Shown piece after piece: positions 8,875 through 19,552 of a stretch of DNA of 64,000 nt (position 1 is the first letter of the stretch; every line of letters starts with the position of its first letter). Below the pieces are notes generated by a model. That model was not told where the DNA came from, did not search any database, and saw only the letters and a list, made by a program, of their open reading frames with translations. The position numbers and the translations under genes were made by a program. Where the stretch lies: NCBI GenBank assembly GCA_033239005.1, contig BSQZ01000022.1, positions 1,875,501 through 1,939,500 of the forward strand, read 5' to 3'. Source of the stretch: Lamellibrachia satsuma. Lineage: Eukaryota; Annelida; Polychaeta; Sabellida; Siboglinidae.

Positions 8875-11334
8875 TAATAATAACATCTTTATTTTCGCAC
8901 ATTAAAAATGGCAATTGTACATTCTTTAAAATAGAGTAATGTCCGTAATAATACAGTTGACATCATCATCGTCTAAAATATTACCTGTCTTAAAACCATT
9001 TCTGATGTCTAACATTTCCGATAAAACGTTCACATTTGATATTGTTACGTTAGACAAACCAGCCTGCCACACACGGCCAATGTCACGCACAGACACGTCA
9101 TACATTGTATCACATTCATTTAGGATATGACGGTAATTTGCGCTACAATTTGACCATGGGTTTGCAATGGACAACTTAGCAACACTGTATATAATCGGTG
9201 AATTGTGGTTCATAGCTCTGTGAATAAATTGTGAGAACCTTTGCTTTAAGATTACTAATAATGGCAAACTATCCGATAACAATGCTATAACATCACCGTG
9301 TGTAAGCGGTGATAGCCCCCACAACTTTCTAAGCGCTTTTCGCCATGCTGTGCAAATACTCTGAAGATCCTATAGTGGGGCTCCATAATAAGAGCAGCAA
9401 TATTGTTTAAATAAATTGCATTTTACATTCGTCTTAATATGACCGAAATCGGCCATGAACATATTATACCCTCCAGAATTTGGCAGTGGCATCGGCAACT
9501 AAACTATCCTTATTAACAACGGATATATGATGGCCCAGATGTACAGCATCTTGGGTACTACACAACTCGGTGTCATTAAAAAACATAGTTCTGTTATCGG
9601 GTTTACAATTACGACCTCTAAAAATCAAATATCTACTCTTAGTACCGTTAAAATTTACACAGTAGTCGTGTGCATATTTGTCGCATATATCGATTAAAAC
9701 CTTGAGCCCAGATCTTGTGGGTGTTAGCAAAGTGAGATCATCTGCGTATCCATTGCAACCCGTACAGTGATTGCCCATGTGGCATCCCACGCCACTCTTT
9801 TCTAACTGTTCAAACAATCCATCTATGTACATGGAGAAGAGAATAGGAGAAAATATTGCAACCTGTTTGACTCCGTTACAAGCGGTAAACTTGGAGGACA
9901 TACTAGAGCCCCATCTTACTTGAAGTTTTTGTTTATTATACATATACAGCAGCAATCTTAATACCAGGGGTGATACCTTACGTTTTAGAAGTACTCTAAA
10001 ACGCTTACAATAATTGACCCTGTCGAATGCTTTGCTGGCATCTAACATGAGTGCATACACATTACTGCCATTTGCATTATAATAACTCATTATCTCAATC
10101 ATAACATATGTGCAGTGAGTAGTGGACATATTTTGTTTAAAACCAAATTGCAAATGCGATGTTGCAAGAACATTTTATTCCTTAGATAGTTTAACAACAT
10201 CAAACAGTTTGGCAACAATGCTACCAAGAGTAATAGCTCTAAAATTGTCCGATGTACATACTAATTGTCTCTTATCTTTTGGTATAGGAACCATAGTTCC
10301 CACTAAAAATGAGTCGGGGCTAAAACCATGTACCAACATACTGTTAAAAATTAACAGCACAAAGAGTATTTTCGGACCATGTATGATATGATTAGAATTG
10401 AGACCCTCTTCATCATCCGACTTACCCAGCTTCAGTCGCTGGACACCTTCGATAACCTCATCAACTGATATATCATACGCAACATTTTCTTTAATCTGCT
10501 TGTTAATCTCCGTATTTATAACATCCATCTCATCAATATCATATGACACATTGTTGTAGAGGTGATTATATTTGTCAGAAAAAAATTTGTGCTATTTCTT
10601 CATCACCCACCACACCATCAATACTAGTAGTCCCGATATCTATTTTCGCTAATGACTTCAGCCATCTTAGTAGTACGAATTCTGTCATCCTCTCTCATAA
10701 TATGTCTAACAGCCCATTTATTTCTGTAATGTCACCCTGGTGAGGCTTTCCCACAGCTCACCACTGTTGATGCCAGAATACAGCCTCCTGCTTCAAGTTT
10801 TCAACTTCATTAGACCACCCAGGAAGTTTCCTTCTGCCACCACCTGAATTAAGGTTGTTTTTAGGACAGGTTGTAGGTATACATTCTGACGATTCTATAC
10901 ACATATTTAGTATGTCATTGTATACTCTAGATAATTCGTTATCATGTATTTGACACATCACATTCTTACACAGCAAAGCCTCTTCGTCGTATTGTAACAT
11001 GGAGAGTTTATGCTCAAGATCACTACTGTATTGGTTAATGAGTTCAGTACTGGCTTTATGCCATGCTAATTTGCGACAGTAGTTCCTTCCGAACACGTGA
11101 TCTACATGTATATCTAACTTAACTTTAAGTGGTACATGGTCAGAAAACAACAAGTTGTCTATAATAGCACATTCCTGTACCTTCTGTCCTAAATTTGCCG
11201 TGGTTAAAAAATGACCAATTCTGGAGGTCAAACCGTTTAGACTAACATATAAGTAAGTATATGGCACTTACGCATCTGGAGCATCAATACATACCGTAAG
11301 ATTAAAATCAGATATAAAATTCCTGAATGCATAT
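8875..11334 (-). mobile_element. Non-LTR retrotransposon (LINE), 2.46 kb, 5'-truncated
   Basis: Minus-strand pieces in order: end of an APE-type endonuclease (11267-10758, SDHVPLKVKLD), RT start (10549-10175, IPKDKRQLVCTSDNFRAITL), RT core (10153-9464, MLDASKAFDRVNYCK, SPILFSMYIDGL, catalytic GYADDLTLL near 9753-9727), and a C-terminal region (9324-8926). Frame breaks separate the pieces, so it is dead. The 3' end is an A/T-rich AATAAAGATGTTATTATTATT tail at 8875-8895. The element lies exactly between CCATTAAA (ends 8874) and GATATTGACC (starts 11335), which are contiguous in the neighbouring duplicate at 7621-7638. No target-site duplication is evident. The clade is probably CR1/L2-like, but I did not resolve it. 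Confidence 0.88.
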
Positions 11335-11466
11335 GATATTGACCGGCCCTTTCCCAGCCCATCCAATTTCTAATCTCATAGCATACAAACCATGTACAAG
11401 TACGCAGGTATACAAGAAATACAGATTCACCCCTGAATCCATGACATACTTGTGCTTAATGGAAGT

Positions 11467-11538
11467 GGTTCCGTGGTGTAACGGTTAGCACTCAGGACTC
11501 TGAATCCTGCGATCCGAGTTCAAATCTCGGCGGAACCT
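11467..11538 (+). tRNA. trnQ-CUG: tRNA-Gln (anticodon CTG)
   Basis: Complete 72-nt copy identical to the consensus of the CTG set, with A and B boxes intact and TTTT at 11542-11545. It is the functional counterpart of the deleted tRNA at 7768 in the other duplication unit. Confidence 0.95.
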
Positions 11539-11811
11539 GACCTTTTCCATCTGCCGTACTTTACCAACTATTGTGTTGCTATAACTGAGCGTGTTCGACG
11601 GCGTTATATTTCACAACATTTACATTTGTTGCGGATTAACTGTAACACGTACTACCCAATTAATTTACAACAGATGAGTTATTCGTTTAAGCTGAATGTC
11701 ATATATGTGGATGCCATACATTTGTCAAGTACTATTTTACTCAACAAAATAGGATATGAAAAATAACATAATAATATACTACTCAGCAGATAATATGTGA
11801 CGTTAACGTGT

Positions 11812-11875
11812 GGCTCCGTGGTGTAATGGTTAGCACACCGCACTTTGAATCATGCGATCCGAGTTCAAATCTAAT
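11812..11875 (+). pseudogene. tRNA-Gln (TTG) pseudogene, 3' truncated
   Basis: Starts GGCTCCGTGGTGTAATGG, reaches the T-loop (GAGTTCAAATCT), then passes directly into LINE-tail sequence (AATCAAAATCG). The 3' T-stem and acceptor strand are missing. The anticodon stem also carries changes (ACCGCACTTTGAATCATGC). Confidence 0.9.
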
Positions 11876-12107
11876 CAAAATCGTCTCTTTTGTCTCTCAG
11901 AACGTTAATTTGAAATACATTTCAACATGGATTGCCCACACTAAGGGCTTCCAGGGCACATGCAGTTTGCCCGTCCCTGTTAGTGTTAAGTCTGTAGAAA
12001 ATATACCAACATTTCGCCGTAAACTAAAAACCCACTCGTTTAAACTTGCTTATTCTCCATAGCTCCCCAGCGTGCCAATCCAACCGGAACTACTTATTGA
12101 TTATGAA
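11873..12107 (+). mobile_element. 5'-truncated LINE 3' end (copy 2)
   Basis: Near-identical to 7877-8125, with the same ORF2 C-terminal motif FRRKLKTHSFKLAY. It is the end of the second duplication unit. Confidence 0.75.
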
Positions 12108-12184
12108 CTGCTTAACCTCTTGTTGTGGTGCGCTGCCTAGCTTGGGTCTAACGAGGATTTTAGCGCAATAGAAGTATTTTTAAA

Positions 12185-12262
12185 ATAATAATAATAATAT
12201 ACTTTATTTATTTACCACCAAATCCGGGACTAGTGCCCCGTTCACGGGTGACTACAAAATTG
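12185..12262 (-). mobile_element. LINE 3' terminal fragment
   Basis: The inverse of this stretch (GTAGTCACCCGTGAACGGGG ... CCGGATTTGGTGG ... TATTATTATTA) matches the 3' end of the LINE at 28080-28155. It is therefore an extremely 5'-truncated insertion of the same family with an ATT tail. Confidence 0.75.
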
Positions 12263-12509
12263 GCAAACTTCTAAGATACATCAAGATGCTTTTCAGAGAA
12301 ATAAATAAAAAGTAAAAAGTAAAATTAGGAGAAAAATACTAGCATGTATACTGGATGGTGTTTTATATACTGTTGTTATTATAGCAATGTTAATACTGGT
12401 AAAAAAACATGCAAAACAACAAAATTCCAAAATAGCATGTCCATTTGAAATTTCCAAATGTGGTACCACACAAAAACGTTATTGTATTTTTATTTCTGAG
12501 TATACAGAA
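12263..12509. other. No recognised feature
   Basis: AT-rich spacer before a minisatellite; short frames only. Confidence 0.3.
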
Positions 12510-12885
12510 ACGTGTACGGTTGTGGTATGTATCGGGGGTGTACGATTGTTGTATATATCGGGGGTGTACGATTGTGTTATGTATCGGGGGTGTACGATTG
12601 TGTTATTATCAGGGGTGTACGGTTGTGGTATGTATTGGGGGTGTAGAGTTGTGGTACGTATCGGGGGTGTAAGATTGTTGTATATATCGGGGGTGTACGA
12701 TTGTGGTATGTATAGGGGATGTACGGCTGTGGTATGTATCGGGGGTGTACGATTGTTGTATATATCGGGGGTGTACGATTGTGTTATGTATCAGGGGTGT
12801 ACGGTTGTGGTATGTATTGGGGGTGTACAGTTGTGGTATGTATCGGGGGTGTACAGTTGTGGTATGTATCGGGAGTGTAGAGTAT
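12510..12885. repeat. Minisatellite, 26-bp unit, about 14 copies
   Basis: Unit GTGTACGATTGTGGTATGTA plus TCGGGG. Frames with VVCIGGV-like repeats across it are by-products of the array. Confidence 0.9.
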
Positions 12886-12975
12886 ACAAATCCTGTATAA
12901 AATTAAAACATTTTGGACAGCATTGTTTCTTAAGTGACCACTTTTGCGTGTCCTTCTTCTTTCTCCTCATAAGTG

Positions 12976-13131
12976 CATATTCCACCCTGGAGCATATCCC
13001 ACCCTAGAGCATATCCCACCCTGGAGCATATCCCACCCTGGAGCATATCCCACCCTGGAGCATATCCCACCCTAGAGCATATCCCACCCTGGAACATATC
13101 CCATCCTGGAGCATATCCCACCCTGAAGCAA
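12976..13131. repeat. Minisatellite, 17-bp unit, about 9 copies
   Basis: Unit GGAGCATATCCCACCCT, with AGAGCATATCCCACCCT variants. Confidence 0.95.
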
Positions 13132-13178
13132 CTTCCCACTGTGGTGACTATGTACAACGTGAATGTGTTGACTGTGTA

Positions 13179-14136
13179 GGGGAAGGCAGTGTTAGTTGAA
13201 CCACCCATGTTTCCCGGGAAACTACAGCAGCGACAGTTACATGGTACCACCCAGTGATTGAACAAGTTATTAGAACACGGTTCACGTATGGTAGGTTACG
13301 TTTGTCACAACGGCCAGAATATTTGAGCTAAAAGTATGTGCTTTGATGTTTTTCGAAACTTTTAGCAATAGTGATTAATGTCTGCTGGTGTGTAAACTAT
13401 CAACGCACATGACCAGACTTTATTGTTTGTGCAGTTACAAATAGTTTAACTGTGCACAGAGAAGATAATTATTTACACCACTTCACGCATTAATGAGAAG
13501 TTAATTAAACTAGCTTAATTGTCGAAACAGCGTTAGTTGAGCCACCCAAGGCGAAAGGGAGGGTTAGTTGAGCCACCCAAGGCGAAAGGGTGGGTTAGTT
13601 GAGCCACCCAAGGGATGAAGAAAGAAGACGAATTTTCTTTACCCCAAAATACATCAAGAAATTTTTTTTTTCCAAGTAAATTGTGACATCGGATAGCTAC
13701 AAGGCAACATATTAGCAGTTAATTACACTGGTTGTGATTTACCTATATATCTACATTAACTAAGTGTGTTGACTTATTAATTAAGCGTGTAGACTTGTCG
13801 GAGACATGTTATGCCCATTTGGTAAATGTATTGGCTGAGTTGTTATGAATTTTTTGTAAAATTATATTTTTTGGTAAAATTATACAAATAAAGCGTTTAC
13901 ACAACTTATGCTGGACTGTGGCTCGACTTATCCTGTATCTAGTGTTAGTTGAGTTAGCTTACCAACCCTATTTGAATTAGTTAGATATAATTATCTATGC
14001 ATGTTATATATATATTATGAAATGATCTATTAATAATCATAGTTTATGTGAGTAAAAATACTTTTGATTTATGAATATGATTGTGCCCTATACATCAAAA
14101 AGAATGAAAAATGGCTCAACTAACTCTGCCTTCCTC
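13179..14136. mobile_element. Non-autonomous DNA transposon with terminal inverted repeats and TA target site
   Basis: Left end GGGGAAGGCAGTGTTAGTTG followed by AACCACCC. The inverse of the right end reads GAGGAAGGCAGAGTTAGTTG followed by AGCCAT. TA dinucleotides flank both ends (13177-13178 and 14137-14138). Subterminal copies of GTTAGTTGAGCCACCCAAGG lie at about 13528-13615. It is 958 bp and has no transposase. The TA duplication fits the Tc1/mariner superfamily (inference). Confidence 0.7.
13528..13615. repeat. Tandem repeat, about 31 bp x 3, inside the TIR element
   Basis: Three copies of GTTAGTTGAGCCACCCAAGG with a GCGAAAGGG spacer. They repeat the terminal inverted-repeat sequence. Confidence 0.85.
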
Positions 14137-14323
14137 TATATGTTATCAATGAGGGCAGCGGATGTATGGGTGATGGCGTTAGCAGCTAGGTGTATTTCTA
14201 GTAGGTCTGATGAGAGTTTATATGAGTCAATCTATGGGTAGTCAACATGTTTATCAGTGCTAATGATGCCCTGCTTGTTTGGGCTATGACTTTTATCTGG
14301 TACTGATTCATTCACTTATTCAT

Positions 14324-14575
14324 TCATCGTTGAATAGAGGCAGTAACATTTGAATTAGAAATGCGGTATATCTCGCCTATGATTGAAGTTTTACCATTAC
14401 TACTAGATTCAATAAATATGGATTCAAATTCACCTTCTAGAAACGCACTAAGTTCTTCACGAAGATCAAACTGGACGTTATTACGTACATGTATTGCGAC
14501 ACCACCTTTAGATTTAATCTTCCTATTTTTGTAAATAAGTTTATAACTGGACAGTTTAAAAAGATGCATATTATC
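14324..14575 (-). mobile_element. LINE endonuclease fragment
   Basis: Minus-strand reading has KGGVAIHVRNN, FLEGEFESIFIE and IIGEIYRISNSNV. These are the mid-part motifs of the APE-type endonuclease of non-LTR elements. Neither the catalytic N-terminus nor an RT is attached. Confidence 0.75.
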
Positions 14576-14875
14576 TTTATTTAGAAAAGTTTCACATAAT
14601 TAAATATAATACATTTCAACATGTAAATACGAAAGCTGTGACAGTAGCATATGAAGTTGATCAAATTTGGATGAGAGTCGTTGTATTGTTGCAGGACCCT
14701 CGAGCGGTGTGGGGTTCGTTATCGGAATTATGCAGACAGATCGCCCCAACAACTTAAAACGTCACGATCTTACAACGTCTCTAACAACGAGTTGTTCTGT
14801 ATAACAAACACGTACGCTACTTCTGCATATGCAGGTCATTGACATCATCTCCAATTCAATACTGGCCACTTAAGG
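14576..14875. other. No recognised feature
   Basis: Spacer between a LINE fragment and the Gypsy 3' end. The Gypsy 3' LTR would be expected here, but I could not delimit one. Confidence 0.3.
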
Positions 14876-14939
14876 CATATGCACCGCAACAAACTGCAGT
14901 CCCAGCAGGTACTACACTACCACATGCACGTGAGGAAAC

Positions 14940-15511
14940 TCAGTGACGACATCGTACAGGTTTATTCCTTTTTCTTCGAGTCTTTCGTGGAAGGCCTCCT
15001 GACCCACTGCTCGTCGACGGCGACTGTTCCCTCGCAGGTCCACTTGACGACTGCCGTCCTGTGGTGGCAACGTTGTCTTGCCCGGAACCAGGACATCGTC
15101 GGTTGTTGTTGGCGATTGCAGCCCATCGTTTGTCCACCGTCGCGCCTCGATACTGTCGCAGTCGGTCTTTGTGCACCAACTTCGGTGTTTTACGGGGTCC
15201 ACATTGCACCCGATCCAGGACATCGTTGACCCGGTCGGCGACGTAGTACGGTCCTTCCCACTGTTTCGCCAGCTTGGGACACATGTCTTTCTTCCGCTGG
15301 GGATTGTTCATCCACACAGGGTCGCCAACGTCGAACAGATTCCGGTGGCGGGGTGGCGGTTCGCTCTGCCGTGCGTCAGCTGGGTCTGTGAGCGAGCAAA
15401 CTCTCGGACGGAGTCTAGCCGATCACGGAGGTCAGCCACATACCTGCAGTACTCCACCGGCTCCAGGGCGCCCGTACACCAGGTCGACGGGCATTGTAAT
15501 CTCGCGTCCAT
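14940..15511 (-). pseudogene. Gypsy pol C-terminus (integrase C-terminal domain), frameshifted
   Basis: Minus-strand reading has YVADLRDRLDSVREFAR (15308-15511 frame), then MWMNNPQRKKDMCPKLAKQW, GPYYVADRVNDV and PKLVHKDRLRQYRG (14940-15317 frame). This is the GPY/F-type integrase C-terminal module of Ty3/Gypsy, followed by a basic tail ending at 14940. At least two frame changes separate it from the catalytic core upstream. Confidence 0.85.
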
Positions 15512-16733
15512 ATGTCAGCATGCTCGGCGTGTGCCCGGTGGTGTCAGGCACAGCCGACCGATACGACATCAGAAACAGTGGCAGCTTCTGGCCCCAAGTA
15601 TCGTGGTGTTCTCCGATGAACATCGCAAGCTGCCGACCTAGAGTCCGATTGTACCGCTCCACTATGCCGTCAGACTGCGGATGTAGAGTCTGATTGTACC
15701 GCTCCTCCACGCCGGCAGACTGCGGGTGTAGAGTCTGATTGTACCGCTCCACCACGCCGTCAGACTGCGGATGTAGAGTCTGTTTGTACCGCTCCACCAC
15801 GCCGTCAGACTGCAGGTGCAGAGTCTGATTGTACAGTTCCACCACGCCGTCAGACTGCGGATGTAGAGTCTGATTGTACCGCTCCACCACGCCGTCAGAC
15901 TGCGGGTGTAGAGTCTGATTGTACCGCTCCACCACGCTGTCAGACTGCGGATGTAGAGTCTGATTGTACCGCTCCACCACGCCGGCAGACTGCGGGTGTA
16001 GAGTCAGATTGTACCGCTCCACCACGCCGTCAGACTGCGGATGTAGAGTCTGATTGTACCGCTCCACCACGCCGGCAGACTGCGGGTGTAGAGGCAGATT
16101 GTGCCGCTCCACCACGCCGTCAGACTGCGGGTGTAGAGTCTGATTGTACCGCTCCACCATGCCGTCAGACTGCGGGTGTAGAGTATGATTGTACCGCTCC
16201 ACCACGCCGTCAGACTGCGGGTGTAGAGTCTGATTGTACCGCTCAACCATGCCGTCAGACTGCGGGTGTAGAGTCTGATTGTACCTCTCCACCATGCTGT
16301 CAGACTGCGGGTGTAGAGCAGTCGTCCTCGCCTTGTGGATGCCGAATAACTGCAACCTCTCGGTGAAAACAGCAGACTCGAAATTTCGCTCTTGATCAGA
16401 ATGGGTCTGCTCCGGGACACCGTATCGAGATAGGAACTCGTTGACAATCACTGACGCAACAGTAGTAGCCTCTTGGTTAGACAACACATAGGCTTCCTGC
16501 CACTTCGTAAAATAGTCCATCACTACCAACAGGTGTCGGTTCCCAGCCTTGGTCTCCGGGAAAGGACCCATGAAGTCCAGCGCTGTTCTCTCCACAGGAC
16601 AACCCACGTCATATTGCTGCAGTGGTGACGGTGCCTTCTTGTCAGTGCCCTTCTTCGCAGCGCATGTGTCACGTCGCCTACACCATGAATCTACATCGAC
16701 ACGGCATTTTGTCCAGTAGAAGCGTTGGCGCAC
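15432..16733 (-). pseudogene. Gypsy integrase core with 15-fold repeated catalytic-glutamate motif
   Basis: The frame begins with the end of the zinc-binding region (RQRFYWTKCRVDVDSWCRRR, CAAKK). It continues through the DDE core: first Asp in ALDFMGPFPETK, second Asp in HSDQERNFES, and catalytic Glu in MVERYN. Counting from the second Asp to the first-copy Glu gives 35 intervening residues, the canonical DD35E spacing. The segment LHPQSDGMVERYNQT, normally single, is then repeated in frame for 15 copies before the normal continuation NRTLGRQLAMFIGEHHDTW. That adds about 210 residues inside the catalytic domain. Upstream, the zinc-finger lead-in has an in-frame stop near 16755 (GGHLG, stop, KITQ), and a 46-bp array separates the integrase from RNase H. 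The element cannot make a normal Pol. Confidence 0.93.
15651..16325 (-). repeat. In-frame coding minisatellite, 45-bp unit x 15, within integrase
   Basis: Units start with GTACCGCTCC on plus every 45 bases from 15651 to 16281. Each unit encodes 15 residues around HPQSDG-VERYN. Variation between copies includes D/A, G/S, M/V, one VEL in place of VER, and one VEE. All copies remain open, as 45 is a multiple of three. Confidence 0.97.
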
Positions 16734-16856
16734 CTTACCCTGCGTAATTTTTCAACCTAAATGGCCTCCCGTCGGTTCGTCGTGAAGCTGACGCAGTATC
16801 ACTGCTCGTTCAGTTTTGGGCAAAATACACTGCCGCAAAACTATATCGCCTCAAGC

Positions 16857-17396
16857 GATTCCCAGCGCCGGTAGAGAGCTCCCTATCGCATCGCCTCTAG
16901 TTGATTCCCGGCGCCGGTAGAGAACTCCCTCTCGCATCGCCTCTAGTTGATTCCCGGCGCCGCTAGAGAGCTCCCTATCGCATCGCCTCTAGTTGATTCC
17001 CGGCGCCGGTAGAGAACTCCCTCTCGCATCGCCTCTAGTTGATTCCCGGCGCCGGTAGAGAGCTCCCTATCGCATCGCCTCTAGTTGATTCGTGGCGCCG
17101 GTAGAGAACTCCCTCTCGCATCGCCTCTAGTTGATTCCCGGCGCCGGTAGAGAGCTCCCTATCGCATCGCCTCTAGTTGATTCCCGGCGCCGGTAGAGAA
17201 CTCCCTATCGCATCGCCTCTAGTTGATTCCCGGCGCCGGTAGAGAACTCCCTATCGCATCGCCTCTAGTTGATTCCCGGCGCCGGTAGAGAGCTCCCTAT
17301 CGCATCGCCTCTAGTTGATTCCCGGCGCAGGTAGAGAGCTCCCTATCGCATCGCCTCTAGTTGATTCCCGGCGCCGGTAGAGAACTCCCTCTCGCA
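16857..17396. repeat. Minisatellite, 46-bp unit, about 12 copies, inside Gypsy pol
   Basis: Unit GATTCCCGGCGCCGGTAGAG then ARCTCCCTMTCGCATCGCCTCTAGTT. It lies between the RNase H end and the integrase zinc-finger lead-in. The 46-bp period shifts frame at every copy, so it destroys the polyprotein. Confidence 0.95.
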
Positions 17397-17441
17397 TATG
17401 GAGGCTGTCCCACTGGGCCCAGTAGATCTTCACGTCTTCGC

Positions 17442-18050
17442 TCATCGCGGACATATCCTCCCAGTTCTTTCCCTTTTCAGGACAGGTGCGATAGTGTCGT
17501 CTGCCAGCTGCTGATCCCTCAGTGACTTCGACTCAGTGTCAGTGTCCCTCGCCACACGTACGTTGGCAGTAGTGTCCTCCTCCTGCTGCGCGTTGCGAAG
17601 ACAGTGGCGACATTCTGACACCAGATACGGTCGCGGTAACCTGGACAAGTCGTCAGCGTTGGTATGACTCTTTCCTGCGCGATGGATCACCTTAAAGTCA
17701 CACTCCTTCCGTTTCTGCAACCACCGGGCCGTATGTCCTTCTGGGTTCTTAAACCGTAGTAGCCATTGCAGGGAGGCGTGATCGCTGCTGGTGAAATTGT
17801 CCCAGGGCTGTGACGACTGCAAGCAGCTCTTTCCTAGTGACACATTAGTTTCGCTCAGTTTTTCGCACCGTCCGGCTGTAGTATGCGATGACCCGCTCGT
17901 TTCCACCCTGCATCTGGGATAAGACGCAGCTGATCCCAACATCACTGGCGTCAGTGTCGACTATGAAGTCACTATCACTCTCAGGAAACGCCAACACTGG
18001 TGCCGCAGTCAGTACTTGCTTCAGACGTGGAAGACGATGTAGATTGTTGT
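17442..18050 (-). pseudogene. Gypsy RNase H domain, broken
   Basis: Minus-strand reading has LTAAPVLAFPESDSDF, IVDTDASDVGISCVLSQ, RVIAYYSRTVRKTERN, then a stop codon (about 17851), CVTRKELLAVV, and in a shifted frame SSDHASLQWLLRFKNPEG, RWLQKRKECDFKVIHR and NADDLSRLPRP. These are the RNase H motifs of a Ty3/Gypsy Pol, related to but distinct from the element at 1-3054. The element has no RT: homology ends near 18050, where a 25-bp repeat begins. Confidence 0.88.
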
Positions 18051-18065
18051 AGACCTCAGTGCGGG

Positions 18066-18196
18066 CACGAAAGACCTCGTCCCGGACCGCAACGAAAGAC
18101 CTCGTCCCGGACCGCTACGAAAGACCTCGTCCCGGACCGCTACGAAAGACCTCGTCCCGGACCGCTACGAAAGACCTCGTCCCGGGCCGCTACGAA
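18066..18196. repeat. Tandem repeat, 25 bp x 5
   Basis: Unit ACGAAAGACCTCGTCCCGGA plus CCGCT, at the 5' break of the second Gypsy fragment. Confidence 0.95.
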
Positions 18197-18199
18197 AGA

Positions 18200-18434
18200 G
18201 TACAATGATCGCACGTTTGCGAGGGCGACCCTGATCATCTGATTTGGGACCGAGGCGATGGCTCCGCCCCAGCTGATCAGCAACGATGTCTGATATCCCC
18301 ATCTTCTTCAGAGGGGTGGCGACCAGCTCGTTAGTTTTTTCACCTCTTTTTTTCGGGATGCCCTGGATACCGAGGTTGTGACGCAGGGAGTTCTGTTCTC
18401 GCTTGTCCGCCTCCGCCTCTAGGACATGTCGCAC
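18200..18434 (-). mobile_element. LINE ORF1 fragment (L1-type RNA-binding protein)
   Basis: Minus-strand reading has EADKREQNSLRHNLGIQGIP, KTNELVATPLKKMGISDI and GRSHRLGP, ending GRPRKRAIIVLFR. It resembles the RRM/C-terminal part of LINE ORF1 proteins (RNNLRIHGIPE ... DIxRSHRVG ... RPIIVKF). The fragment is not linked to an ORF2 here. Confidence 0.7.
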
Positions 18435-18658
18435 ATGTTTGACACGCCATGGGCCATGTAACTGTATTAATTAAGATGTAATTAATCGACACCAGATCAT
18501 TTATTCGTTTAAGTTAAATGTCATATATGAAAGTGTTGACTCAACAAGAAGGTTACGAAAGGCAACATAATAGTAGAGAACTTCAGATAATATGACAGGG
18601 CTTGTTGCTATCTTACTAGTTACGGTTGGTTTGTGAATAAGACTAAGTAGTAGCTAAA

Positions 18659-18700
18659 AGGTTCCGCCGAGATTTGAACTCGGATCGCAGGATTCAAAGT
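18659..18700 (-). pseudogene. tRNA-Gln (TTG) pseudogene, 5' half missing
   Basis: Contains the 3' half (acceptor strand, T-arm, anticodon loop through CAAAGT) and then stops matching. Its flanks (GGTTTGTGAATAAGAC before, CGTATTATTTGCCAAGTTGTCT after) match those of the complete tRNA at 22526, so the copy lost its 5' half by deletion after segmental duplication. Confidence 0.9.
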
Positions 18701-19080
18701 TCACACGGTACGTAACAGGCTGTCGTATTATTTGCCAAGTTGTCTAGTATTACGTTATTGTGTTACTTTGGTATTCACATATGACATTCAACTTAAACGA
18801 ATAATTAATCTAGTGTAAGTTTATTGTGTAGTAAGTATAAAACTACATAACGTTTACCGGCAATAAATATAAGAATTCAGGTTTCCGTTTATAAGTTCTA
18901 AAATATCAGTTTCGAGTTTTAGTTAATGGTAAACAAACAATGTTAAATTTTATTACATGAATATAATGTAGTTGAAAATATAAAGGATATTCATATTTGT
19001 GTGCAATATAAAACCGTTCAACAAACTCATATGTCAACAAATACACTGTAGTTGGGGAAATAGAGCAGATGCAAAAGCTG
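18701..19080. other. tRNA-cluster spacer
   Basis: AT-rich DNA homologous to the spacer 22598-22997 and to about 32230-32351 (words such as GAAAATATAAAGGATA and TAGTTGG-AAA). No gene seen. Confidence 0.5.
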
Positions 19081-19152
19081 AGGTTCCGCCGAGATTTGAA
19101 CTCGGATCGCAGGATTCAGAGTCCTGAGTGCTAACCGTTACACCACGGAACC
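19081..19152 (-). tRNA. trnQ-CUG: tRNA-Gln (anticodon CTG)
   Basis: Complete consensus CTG copy, 72 nt. The sense strand downstream reads CAGCTTTTGC, giving a TTTT terminator. The upstream flank is shared with 6171 and 21435. Confidence 0.95.
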
Positions 19153-19217
19153 AGTTAGAACACAACTTCTACCCTTGTGTACTGCGGATTGTGTGGTTAG
19201 AAAAAGTGATATTATTT

Positions 19218-19340
<123 letters not shown>

Positions 19341-19552
19341 CATCGGAAGCGGGTGGACCAGTTTTGGCCAACAATTTTACCTATTTAGGGGGAGAAAGCG
19401 TCGCAAGTCTTTGCACCACCATTTGCAGCTTGTGTAAAATAATTTAATTTACTCTCCCCGAGCGAGGTCGAGGTACACCGGAAAATTGTGTGTGGATGTG
19501 AATATGTTCAGAAAGCTGATATAAAGTCATTTCCCATTATACCTATTGGGAC

